NCBI GenBank assembly: GCA_951812965.1
Contig: OX638341.1
Span: 2,896,438-2,960,437 of the forward strand
Length of the DNA: 64,000 bases
Direction: 5' to 3'
From: an uncultured Pseudohongiella sp.
GTDB taxonomy: Bacteria > Pseudomonadota > Gammaproteobacteria > Pseudomonadales > Pseudohongiellaceae
How positions within the stretch are numbered: the stretch's first letter is position 1; each line of letters begins with the position of its first letter. Below the pieces are notes generated by a model. That model was not told the DNA's origin and ran no database searches. It saw only the letters and a program-made list of their open reading frames with translations. The position numbers and the translations under genes were made by a program. Below, in pieces: positions 1 through 7,383 of the stretch.

Positions 1-2
1 CC

Positions 3-479
3 GGGTTCGGCGAGCGGCGGCAACGTCTGCTGGACCTCTACGGAGAACAACTCCAGACTACCCGGTCGGCCCTGTACCCCGGTATGGACGGCTTGCTCGC
101 CGGGCTCGAAACGGCAGAAATTCCCTGGGGTATCGTTACTAACAAGCCCGAACAGTACGCCGTTCCCCTGCTGCGGAAGCTCAGGCTGCTTGAGCGCTGC
201 GGCGCCTTGATCTGCCCGGACCATGTCAGTGCGGCCAAACCCGACCCTGAATCCATATTGCTGGCTTGCGGCAGGCTCGGCGCCGACCCGGAACGCACCG
301 TTTACATCGGTGACCATTTGCGCGACATGCAGGCGGCAAAAAACGCCGATGTGATCGCGGTGGCAGCGGCCTGGGGTTACCTGTCCGCGGACTGTCGGGT
401 CGAGGAATGGCCCGCCGATTTCATCCTGCGGGAAGCGCGGCAGACCGAAAGCCTGCTGAACACGCTCCAGTTCGCCTGA
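3..479 (+). CDS. gph: Phosphoglycolate phosphatase-like HAD hydrolase (5'-truncated)
   Basis: The open frame runs in from the left edge, so the N-terminus with the first HAD motif lies outside the window. The visible part reads through GMDGLLAGLE, then the VTNKP segment (HAD motif II), a conserved Lys in SAAKPDPE (motif III) and YIGDHLRDMQAAKNA (motif IV, paired acidic residues). This is the Gph pattern: hydrolysis of 2-phosphoglycolate, a by-product of DNA repair or of oxygenase activity. The stop codon overlaps the start of the next gene (TGATG), which indicates translational coupling. Gph followed by YciK is a common gammaproteobacterial order, usually preceded by ubiG, which would lie just outside the window. 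Another HAD phosphatase of similar build cannot be excluded. Confidence 0.85.
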   Translation, partial: GFGERRQRLLDLYGEQLQTTRSALYPGMDGLLAGLETAEIPWGIVTNKPEQYAVPLLRKLRLLERCGALICPDHVSAAKPDPESILLACGRLGADPERTVYIGDHLRDMQAAKNADVIAVAAAWGYLSADCRVEEWPADFILREARQTESLLNTLQFA

Positions 480-1240
480 TGTTTGAATATTCTCCACCGG
501 CCGACCTGCTCGCGGACCGCACCTTCCTCGTGACCGGCGCCGGCGGTGGCATCGGCCGCGCCTGCTCGCTGAATCTGCTCGCCCATGGCGCGTCCGTCGT
601 CATGTTGAGCCGCGACCAGGGCAAACTGGAAAGCCTGTACGATGAGGCCGAACAGTCCTGGCCGGGGCGCAGTTTCATTCAGCCGGTGGATCTCGGCCGC
701 GCCGGCGCCGAAGATTTCGGCGTCATTGCCGCAAGCCTGGAAAAGCAATTTCCGGCGCTCGACGGACTGGTGCACAACGCAGCCGTGCTCGGACCGCGTT
801 CGCCGATCGAATTTTATCCAGAACAGCAATGGCGGGAAGTGATGCAGGTCAACGTCAACGCGGCCTTTCTGCTCACACGCAGCCTGTTGCCCCTGCTGGC
901 GAAGTCGGCGGATGCGCGCGTCCTGTTCACCGCTTCCTCGGTCGGCCGCGAGGGACGCGCCTGGTGGGGCGCTTACGCGGTGTCGAAGTTCGCCGTGGAA
1001 GGGTTGATGCAGACTTTGGCGGCGGAAGTCGGCACGACGACTTCCATCCGGGTCAACAGCCTCAATCCCGGCGGCACGCGAACCGCGATGCGCGCCGCGG
1101 CCTACCCCGGCGAAAACCCGGACACGATGCCGACGCCGGAATCGCTCATGCCGGTATATCTCTATCTGCTCGGACCGGAAGGACGAAACCTGCACGGCCA
1201 AGCGTTGAACGTGCGCGATTTCGATCCCGCGACTATCTAG
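479..1240 (+). CDS. yciK: YciK-like short-chain dehydrogenase/reductase
   Basis: A 253-residue SDR. It shows the TGAGGGIGR nucleotide-binding glycine motif near residue 20, the HNAAVLG segment, a Ser in FTASSVG and the catalytic YAVSK near residue 165. The tail with LNPGGTRTAMRA is characteristic of YciK. The frame stays open upstream to 407, but the ATG at 479, overlapping the gph stop, gives the N-terminus expected for the family (MFEYSPPADLLADR). The physiological substrate of YciK is not established. It is probably co-transcribed with gph and overlaps the 3' end of the convergent rluB by 8 bases. Confidence 0.9.
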   Translation: MFEYSPPADLLADRTFLVTGAGGGIGRACSLNLLAHGASVVMLSRDQGKLESLYDEAEQSWPGRSFIQPVDLGRAGAEDFGVIAASLEKQFPALDGLVHNAAVLGPRSPIEFYPEQQWREVMQVNVNAAFLLTRSLLPLLAKSADARVLFTASSVGREGRAWWGAYAVSKFAVEGLMQTLAAEVGTTTSIRVNSLNPGGTRTAMRAAAYPGENPDTMPTPESLMPVYLYLLGPEGRNLHGQALNVRDFDPATI

Positions 1241-1973
1241 AACCGCGTCCGTATTTTCTCAATTCGTCGATTTCCGCCGGCTTGAGTTCGTGAAACTTTC
1301 CGGCGGATATCGCGCTCGGAATAAATACGGGGCCGAAGCGTACCCGTTTCAGACGGCTGACCTGAACACCCTGGGACTGCCAGATTTTCCGCACTTCGCG
1401 ATTGCGGCCGTCCATCAGCACCACGTGGTACCACTGGTTCGCGCCTTCGCCGCCGAAACGGCGGATATCGCTGAAGCGGCAGAGATTGCCGTCAATGAGA
1501 ATCCCTTCGCGCATCTGCCGCAACATCGCGTCGGTCACGTTGCCAAGCACGCGCACGGCGTATTCCCGGTCTATGCCGCTCGCCGGATGCATGAGCCGGT
1601 TCGCCAGTTCGCCGTCGTTGGTGAACAACAACAATCCGCTCGTATTCAGGTCCAGTCTGCCTACCGCAACCCACCGACTGTTGCGCAAGGGAGGCAGGCG
1701 GTCGAACACCGTGGGCCGACCTTCGGGGTCGGAACGGGTGCAAACTTCATGGTCCGGTTTGTTGTACAGCAAGACGCGGCAACGCGGTTTTTTCTTTCGT
1801 TCGCCGCCGAATTTCTTGCCGTCAACGGTAATTCGGTCTTCCGGCTCGACCCGGTCGCCGATGACCGCGATACGGCCGTTGACATGCACCCGGCCGGCCT
1901 TGATCCATTCCTCAAGTTGTCGGCGCGAGCCGAGGCCGGAGCGGGCCAGAACTTTCTGCAATTTCTCGCTCAT
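1233..1973 (-). CDS. rluB: 23S rRNA pseudouridine synthase RluB
   Basis: A 246-residue RsuA/RluB-family protein with an N-terminal S4 RNA-binding domain (about residues 1-60, SGLGSRRQLEEWIKAGRVHVNG) and the catalytic motif GRLDLNTSGLLL, in which Asp108 is the expected nucleophile. In characterised relatives RluB makes pseudouridine 2605 in 23S rRNA helix 93. It is the last gene of a leftward group yciO-trpS-scpA-scpB-rluB and is separated from scpB by the hairpin element at 1991-2168. The basic C-terminal tail is short compared with the E. coli enzyme. Paralogues RluE and RluF differ in their N-terminal regions and in context. Confidence 0.9.
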   Translation of the reverse strand: MSEKLQKVLARSGLGSRRQLEEWIKAGRVHVNGRIAVIGDRVEPEDRITVDGKKFGGERKKKPRCRVLLYNKPDHEVCTRSDPEGRPTVFDRLPPLRNSRWVAVGRLDLNTSGLLLFTNDGELANRLMHPASGIDREYAVRVLGNVTDAMLRQMREGILIDGNLCRFSDIRRFGGEGANQWYHVVLMDGRNREVRKIWQSQGVQVSRLKRVRFGPVFIPSAISAGKFHELKPAEIDELRKYGRGSR

Positions 1974-1990
1974 GATTATTGTTTATCCTG

Positions 1991-2168
1991 TCATTCTGCG
2001 CGGAGCGAAGCTGAGTCGCAGAATCTCGCTGGGGATTCTGGAAGTTTGTGCATGCCGTCCCTGGCGCAAGGTCACAGACTTCGACCACTCCCAGTCTCGC
2101 CATCCTTGGCGAGCCGTTCGGCCCTCAAAGAGCTTCGCTCTTTGTCGGCTGCGCCGACCGGGCCTCAC
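1991..2168. repeat. Dispersed multi-hairpin element, copy 1
   Basis: About 178 bp with four inverted repeats in a row: 1993-2000/2017-2024 (ATTCTGCG/CGCAGAAT), 2096-2102/2107-2113 (CTCGCCA/TGGCGAG), 2127-2133/2137-2143 (AAAGAGC/GCTCTTT) and 2144-2149/2153-2158 (GTCGGC/GCCGAC). The last two are enclosed by GGCCC/GGGCC at 2120-2124/2160-2164. The same arrangement recurs at 18861-19037 with paired substitutions that keep the stems. It overlaps the 3' end of scpB, so the last ~14 ScpB codons are repeat sequence. It lies between scpB and rluB inside an operon. Confidence 0.85.
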
Positions 2169-2745
2169 CCGCAAACAGCTCAAGCACGGTTTCATTCAAT
2201 CCGTCTTCAGGCAGGGCTTCCCGCAGATCCTTGACCTCGGACAGCGGCGGCAGGTCGGAAAGGCTTTTCAGATTGAAATGATCGAGAAACTGCCGCGTGG
2301 TTACGAACAGCTCCGGGCGGCCGGGCGTCTCGCGCTGGCCGGATATCCGGATCCATTCCCGGTCCAGCAAGGTGCGGATGATGCCGGTGCTGACCGAAAC
2401 GCCCCTGACTTCTTCTATATCGCCTCGAGTAGCCGGCTGCCGGTAGGCGATGAGGACCAGGGTTTCCAGCAGGGCTCGCGTGTAACGCGGCGGCTTTTCC
2501 TCCCACAGCCGATTCACCCAGCCCGCCAGTTCCTGTCTGACCTGCAAACGAAATCCCGAAGCCACTTCTTTCAGTTCCACTCCGCGATGTTCGCAATCCT
2601 CGGCCAGGTCGGCGAGCGCCTGTCTCAATTCATCGCGCTCCGGACGGTCGGCTTCGTCGAACACCGACCTGATTTCATCGACCGACAGCGCCCTGTCCGC
2701 CGCCAGCAACAACGCTTCCACGATTGATTTCAGTTCAGCGTTCAT
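2125..2745 (-). CDS. scpB: Segregation and condensation protein B
   Basis: A 206-residue winged-helix protein of the ScpB family: MNAELKSIVEALLLAADRALSVDEI at the start, RALLETLVLIAYRQPATRGDIEEVRGV in the middle and GRPELFVTT later. ScpB pairs with ScpA to bridge the SMC ATPase heads in chromosome condensation. The start codon overlaps the end of scpA by four bases (ATGA). The extreme C-terminus (GEARSAQPTKSEAL) is encoded by the dispersed hairpin element that starts inside the gene, so this tail is probably acquired and not functional family sequence. Confidence 0.93.
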   Translation of the reverse strand: MNAELKSIVEALLLAADRALSVDEIRSVFDEADRPERDELRQALADLAEDCEHRGVELKEVASGFRLQVRQELAGWVNRLWEEKPPRYTRALLETLVLIAYRQPATRGDIEEVRGVSVSTGIIRTLLDREWIRISGQRETPGRPELFVTTRQFLDHFNLKSLSDLPPLSEVKDLREALPEDGLNETVLELFAGEARSAQPTKSEAL

Positions 2746-3602
2746 GCGGATTTTCCAGCGCCGCCCGCAAGACGCAGATGAATCGGGCCGAAACCGTCGG
2801 ACTGCACGATTTCCACCGCGGCGCCGCGCATCATCTCCATTATTGCGAGAAAAGTCACTACCACCCCGAGCCGGCCTTCACGGGGGTCGAGCAGGGTTAC
2901 GAGCGGCACGAATCGATCCTTTTCCAGGCTGCGCAGCAAGTGGCTTATTTTCTCTTCGGTCGAAATGGATTCAAGACTGACGTGATGATGTTCGAACAGT
3001 TCGGCCTGGCGCAAGGCGCTGGCCATGGCAGCGAGCAGATCGGAAAGTTCCACCACCGGTTCGGGAATCGTCCGCTGAAATTCCGGCAATCCCGCCCGGG
3101 CCTGGCGCAATTCACGATTCAGTCGCGGCATCTCGTCCAGGTTTTCCGCCGCCGTCTTGTAACGTTCGTATTCGAGCAGGCGCCGAATGAGCTGCATGCG
3201 CGGGTCGGCTTCCTCTTCCTCGGCTGATTCAGGCCGCGGCAGCAGGATGCGTGACTTTATTTCAGCCAGCGTGGCGGCCATTACCATGTACTCGGCCGCG
3301 AGTTCGAACTGCCCCGCCTGCATCAGTTCGATGTAGGCCATGTACTGATCGGTGATTTCGGCAACGTCCACTTCGAGTATGTCGATGTTCTGGCGCTTGA
3401 TCAGGTAGAGCAGCAGATCGAGCGGGCCTTCGAAGGCTTCGAGATAGACCTCGAGCGCATTGGGCGGAATATAGAGATCGCCTGGCAGCTCTTCGACCGC
3501 GGTACCGGCGATATAGGCGATGGCCAGTTGCTGCTGGCTATCTGGCGCAGCCGGTGGCGTCTCCCGCGAGGGCGCCGGCGCTTGGGGATCAGAGCCTGAC
3601 AT
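2742..3602 (-). CDS. scpA: Segregation and condensation protein A
   Basis: A 286-residue ScpA kleisin. After a Pro/Ala-rich leader of about 45 residues comes the conserved start of the kleisin domain, VYLEAFEGPLDLLLYLIKRQNIDILEVDVAEITDQY, which binds the SMC neck, followed by YMVMAATLAEIKSRILLP. The C-terminal part (VVVTFLAIMEMM) is the winged-helix cap-binding region. Together with ScpB it forms the non-SMC part of the SMC complex; smc itself is not in the window. It overlaps scpB by four bases. The long leader could mean that a later start is used, but no clearly better start is visible. Confidence 0.93.
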   Translation of the reverse strand: MSGSDPQAPAPSRETPPAAPDSQQQLAIAYIAGTAVEELPGDLYIPPNALEVYLEAFEGPLDLLLYLIKRQNIDILEVDVAEITDQYMAYIELMQAGQFELAAEYMVMAATLAEIKSRILLPRPESAEEEEADPRMQLIRRLLEYERYKTAAENLDEMPRLNRELRQARAGLPEFQRTIPEPVVELSDLLAAMASALRQAELFEHHHVSLESISTEEKISHLLRSLEKDRFVPLVTLLDPREGRLGVVVTFLAIMEMMRGAAVEIVQSDGFGPIHLRLAGGAGKSA

Positions 3603-3671
3603 CGTGCTTGTTTTAACGGCAATTCCGCCGGAATGCTGAAAATTCTAACTTATCGGACGTTGGTATGACGA

Positions 3672-4679
3672 CTACCAGCGATCGAGACCCATGGCGCTTC
3701 GCACCTGCTTCATGGTCGTGCTGGCGGATTCCCGCGCTCTTTCGCTGCCTGTAACGATGATGGTGCGAACTTCGTCCGGATTTTCTTCATAAGGCCCGGC
3801 GGCTTCGCGGATCGGTTCGAGTTCGGCGAGCACGGCATCGATTACCGGTTTCTTGCAGTCGACACAGCCGATTCCGGCGCTGGTGCAGCCTTCCCGCACC
3901 CATTGCCGGGTCTTCTCGTCCGAATAGACTTCGTGGAACTGCCAGACTGGGCATTTGTCCGGGTCGCCCGGGTCGGTGCGGCGAACTCTCGCCGGGTCGG
4001 TCGGCATGGTGCGGATTTTCTTCTCCACCGATTCGGGCGCTTCGCGCAAGGCGATCGAATTGTTGTAGGACTTGGACATTTTCTGACCGTCGATGCCGGG
4101 TAATTTTGTCACCCTGGTATGCAATGCCTGCGGCTCGACGAGAACAGCCGCGTTATAAAGGTGATTGAAGCGTCGGGCGACTTCGCGGGTCAATTCGACA
4201 TGAGCGGCCTGGTCGCCGCCGACCGGAACGCATTCGGCGCCGTGAATGAGAATGTCGGCCGCCTGCAACAGCGGGTAGCCCAGAAATCCGTATGTATCGA
4301 GAGACTTGCCTTCAAGCCTGTTCTGTTGCTCCTTGTAGCTCGGCACGCGTTCGAGCCAGCTCAGCGGCGTCGTCATGGATAGCAGCAAATGCAACTCGGC
4401 GTGTTCGGGCACCGCCGACTGCAGGAAAATCGAAGAGGATGCCGGATCGATTCCAGTCGCGAGCCAGTCGATCGCCATGTCCACGACATTGTTGCCGAAC
4501 AGTTCGGTGTCGCCGTAATCGGTTGTCAGCGCATGCCAGTCCACGATGCAATACAAGCACTCGTATTCGTTCTGCAGTCTCACCCAGTTCTTCAGCGCGC
4601 CATGATAATGCCCCAGATGCAACTTACCCGTGGGCCGCATCCCGGAAAGCACCTTTTTCGGACGTACCTGTTCAGTCAT
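3672..4679 (-). CDS. trpS: Tryptophanyl-tRNA synthetase
   Basis: A 335-residue class I aminoacyl-tRNA synthetase. The HIGH-type signature is at residues 13-25 (GMRPTGKLHLGHY) and KMSKS is at 200-204 (GQKMSKSYNNS). The length matches bacterial TrpS. The enzyme charges tRNA-Trp in the cytoplasm. A Cys pair occurs near residue 275 (CTSAGIGCVDCKKPV), a segment seen in one branch of proteobacterial TrpS. It sits between yciO and scpA in a leftward group with short gaps (27 and 69 bases), consistent with one operon. Confidence 0.96.
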   Translation of the reverse strand: MTEQVRPKKVLSGMRPTGKLHLGHYHGALKNWVRLQNEYECLYCIVDWHALTTDYGDTELFGNNVVDMAIDWLATGIDPASSSIFLQSAVPEHAELHLLLSMTTPLSWLERVPSYKEQQNRLEGKSLDTYGFLGYPLLQAADILIHGAECVPVGGDQAAHVELTREVARRFNHLYNAAVLVEPQALHTRVTKLPGIDGQKMSKSYNNSIALREAPESVEKKIRTMPTDPARVRRTDPGDPDKCPVWQFHEVYSDEKTRQWVREGCTSAGIGCVDCKKPVIDAVLAELEPIREAAGPYEENPDEVRTIIVTGSERARESASTTMKQVRSAMGLDRW

Positions 4680-4706
4680 CGCGCACTCCCGCCCGGCGGC
4701 CCGGAT

Positions 4707-5333
4707 TCAGGCCTGGACAAAGGGGCTGCTGTCGCCCTTGCCTTCCCGCAACACCGATGGGATGCCTTCGACAAGGTCGATCATGGTAGTCGGTTCGATG
4801 CCGCAGGCGCCACCGTCGATGATCAGATCGACCAGTTTGCCGACCCGGGCCCTGATCTCTTCCACATCGCTCAGGGGCCCGCCGTCGCCGGGAAGAATCA
4901 GACTCGTGCTCATGATCGGCTCACCGTGCTCGGCGAGCAAGGTCTGGGCGACGCCATGATCGGGCACGCGCAGGCCGATGGTCTTGCGTTTCGGGTGCAT
5001 CAGGCGACGCGGCACTTCCGGGCTTGCCTTGAGGATGAACGTATACGGCGCGGGCGTATGGGCCTTGAGAATCCGGTAGGCGCTGTTGGGCACCTGGGCG
5101 TAGGTAGCCAGCGAGGACAGGTCACTGCACACCAGGGTGAAATTGTGCCGGTCGCCGAGTTGGCGGATGCGGCGGATGCGGTCAAGAGCGCTCTTGTTGC
5201 CGATATTGCAGCCGAGCGCATAGGTCGAGTCGGTCGGATAGACGATCACGTCGCCTTGCTGCAATTGCTTGACCGCCAGCTTGACGATACGGGCGGATGG
5301 ATTGTCCGGGTGGACCTTGACCAACTGGTTCAT
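4707..5333 (-). CDS. yciO: YciO/YrdC-family protein (threonylcarbamoyl-AMP synthase-like)
   Basis: A 208-residue Sua5/YrdC/YciO-domain protein. The frame is open upstream to 5786, but the ATG at 5333 gives the typical YciO beginning MNQLVKVHPDNPSARI; the longer extension overlaps the divergent ispB and looks unlike any protein. Family signatures are VIVYPTDSTYALGCNI, the KRKTIGLRVP segment and the SLILPGDGG region. YrdC/TsaC makes threonylcarbamoyl-AMP for tRNA t6A; YciO is a paralogous branch whose in vivo role is less certain. It heads the leftward group ending in rluB, an order seen in many Pseudomonas-like genomes. Confidence 0.9.
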   Translation of the reverse strand: MNQLVKVHPDNPSARIVKLAVKQLQQGDVIVYPTDSTYALGCNIGNKSALDRIRRIRQLGDRHNFTLVCSDLSSLATYAQVPNSAYRILKAHTPAPYTFILKASPEVPRRLMHPKRKTIGLRVPDHGVAQTLLAEHGEPIMSTSLILPGDGGPLSDVEEIRARVGKLVDLIIDGGACGIEPTTMIDLVEGIPSVLREGKGDSSPFVQA

Positions 5334-5540
5334 GGCGCTGTCAGGAAGTAAAAAGGGGTCAAAAAAGCGCGCATGATGCCACATTCCGCGGGAGGTACCA
5401 AGAAGCGGTGGCGGCATGGGCAAATACGCGTTCGGCAGCTTGACAGCTACCCGGCTGCTCCCTAGCATGGCAGCCTGTTTGCGCGGCGGCGCCTCCGGCG
5501 CCCGCACCGCGTGCGAATTCACTGACTGCCTCTCGCCTTT

Positions 5541-6512
5541 ATGTTTCCGAAGCTCCTGGCGGCGATCGAAGACGACTTCGCGGCCGTGAACCGCACGATC
5601 GTCGAACAATTGCATTCGCGCGTCGGGCTCGTGGAAAGCATCGGCCATTACATCGTCGACGCCGGCGGCAAGCGGATGCGACCGATCCTCGTGCTGCTGG
5701 CGGCGCGCAGTTGCGGCATCCGCGACCAGCGGCATATCGAGCTGGCGGCGGTGATCGAGTTCATTCATACCGCTACCCTGCTCCACGACGACGTGGTGGA
5801 CATGTCGACCCTGCGCCGGGGGCGCCCTACCGTCAATGCCGAATGGAACAGTGAAACCAGCGTGCTCGTCGGCGATTTCATCTATTCCCGCGCGTTTCAG
5901 CTATTGGTCGCCATCGGCGACATGAGCATCATGGAAATCATGGCCAATACCACCAACCGGATCGCCGAGGGCGAAGTGCAGCAACTGGTCAACAAGAACA
6001 ATCCGAACATCGACGAGGCAGGCTATCTGCGGGTCATCCACGACAAGACCGCGATCCTGTTCCAGTCCGCGGCCCAGTGCGGCGCGCGCTTGGCCGGCGC
6101 GCCGGCGGCGACCGAGCAGGCGTTCAAGGCTCTTGGCCTGCATCTCGGCGTGGCTTTCCAGTTGATCGACGACGTGCTCGACTATGCCGGCGACAGCAGC
6201 GCCATGGGCAAGAATATCGGCGACGACCTGCTGGAAGGAAAACCCACCTTGCCCCTGATCCATGTCATGCGCAACGGCGCCGGCGGCGAGGCGGAACTGA
6301 TCCGCTCCTGCATCGCCGACGTGGAATATTGCAAGGCGCATCTGCACAGGGTGATTGAAGTCGTGCGCGCAAGCGACGCGCTCGAATACACCAGCAATCT
6401 GGCCAGGGAGGAAGCCGGCAAGGCGCTGGCGGCGCTGGCGGAGATTCCCCCGTCAATCCATCGGGATTCGCTCGAATCCATGATCCGGCTGTCGATCGAC
6501 CGCAGCGCCTGA
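5541..6512 (+). CDS. ispB: Octaprenyl diphosphate synthase-like polyprenyl synthase
   Basis: A 323-residue trans-isoprenyl diphosphate synthase. The two aspartate-rich motifs are at 83-87 (DDVVD) and 210-214 (DDVLD), with GGKRMRP near residue 43 and GKPTLPLIH after the second motif (read here as EGKPTLPLIH). Such enzymes condense isopentenyl diphosphate onto farnesyl diphosphate to make the ubiquinone side chain. It is divergent from yciO across a 207-bp gap that must contain both promoters. The usual neighbours rplU-rpmA are not here, so the chain length (C40 or other) is inferred only from family resemblance. Confidence 0.92.
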   Translation: MFPKLLAAIEDDFAAVNRTIVEQLHSRVGLVESIGHYIVDAGGKRMRPILVLLAARSCGIRDQRHIELAAVIEFIHTATLLHDDVVDMSTLRRGRPTVNAEWNSETSVLVGDFIYSRAFQLLVAIGDMSIMEIMANTTNRIAEGEVQQLVNKNNPNIDEAGYLRVIHDKTAILFQSAAQCGARLAGAPAATEQAFKALGLHLGVAFQLIDDVLDYAGDSSAMGKNIGDDLLEGKPTLPLIHVMRNGAGGEAELIRSCIADVEYCKAHLHRVIEVVRASDALEYTSNLAREEAGKALAALAEIPPSIHRDSLESMIRLSIDRSA

Positions 6513-6544
6513 AAGATAAGATCTGTAGCTTCGAACAGCTCCGC

Positions 6545-6670
6545 GGGCGGAAGCGCCTTTTCGCTTAATCTCACCTCGTCATCCATGACGAGGTTCGAAT
6601 CGGGTCGTCATTGCTTCTGGCCATCCATGGCACGCAAAGACTCCCACGACGCGAAAAGGCGCTTCCGCCC
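6545..6670. repeat. 126-bp element with 20-bp perfect terminal inverted repeats
   Basis: GGGCGGAAGCGCCTTTTCGC at 6545-6564 is perfectly inverted at 6651-6670. Between the arms is a second perfect inverted repeat, CCTCGTCAT at 6574-6582 against ATGACGAGG at 6585-6593. The size and terminal repeats resemble a miniature inverted-repeat element. It lies in the 285-bp space between ispB and the SYLF lipoprotein and may also serve as a terminator for ispB. No clear target-site duplication was seen. Confidence 0.75.
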
Positions 6671-6797
6671 ACGAAGCCTTACAACGTGCATAACACAATG
6701 GTTTGGGCTTCGATGCGAAAAAGCGGCTTCTATGCGATGATTAGCGCCATTCCAGCTATACCGTACCATACGCGTTAATAACTCCGGGAGAAGCAAG

Positions 6798-7376
6798 ATG
6801 ATCTTATCCAATTCCCTGCTCAAGGGCCTCATGGCGGCGCTCGTCCTGGCCCTGTTCAGCGCTTGCACCTCAACCGGCCTGACCGCCCGCGACCCGGAAG
6901 TGCGGCGGCAGGCGATTCTCGACATGCGCGATGAAGTGCTGACCGAACTCTACGCCATCCGGCCGGATACCGAAGCGCAGATCTTCAGTGCGGTCGGCTT
7001 CGCCGTTTTCTCCAGTGCCAATGTCGGCCTGATTGTGAACTTCGGCGGCGGAGTCGGCATCGTGCGTAACAACGGCACCGGCGAGGATGTTTATCTGCGC
7101 ATGGGCGAAGTCGGCGTGGGCGTCGGCGCGGGAGTCACCGACATCCGGCTCGTGATCGTATTCCACAGCGAAGACGCATTGCGGCGATTCACCGAACAGG
7201 GCTTTACCGTAGGCGTGGACGCCGACGCCGCCGCGCGGGCGGGAGAACTCGGCGCCGCCATCGGCGCGGACGCGATCACTGATAACGTCACGGTCTACCA
7301 GATTACCGAGTCAGGGCTGGCCTTGCAGGCCTCGGTGCAGGCGGCGCGCTACTGGTCCGACCCGGACTTGAACTAG
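6798..7376 (+). CDS. SYLF/Ysc84-like domain lipoprotein
   Basis: A 192-residue protein with a lipoprotein signal peptide (hydrophobic stretch ending LFSAC, Cys near residue 23). The body resembles the SYLF/YSC84 lipid-binding domain: a glycine-rich GVGIVRNNGTGEDVYLRMGEVGVGVGAG followed by DIRLVIVFHSEDALRRF. Bacterial members are mostly envelope proteins of unknown role; eukaryotic ones bind phosphoinositides. A good ribosome-binding site (GGGAG) precedes the ATG. The gene is convergent with the TPR lipoprotein gene, 7 bases apart. Confidence 0.75.
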   Translation: MILSNSLLKGLMAALVLALFSACTSTGLTARDPEVRRQAILDMRDEVLTELYAIRPDTEAQIFSAVGFAVFSSANVGLIVNFGGGVGIVRNNGTGEDVYLRMGEVGVGVGAGVTDIRLVIVFHSEDALRRFTEQGFTVGVDADAAARAGELGAAIGADAITDNVTVYQITESGLALQASVQAARYWSDPDLN

Positions 7377-7383
7377 TGTGCAA

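Noticed and set aside
5334..5786. Upstream extension of the yciO frame to 5786
   Set aside because: It overlaps the divergent ispB coding region, and the family N-terminus begins at 5333.
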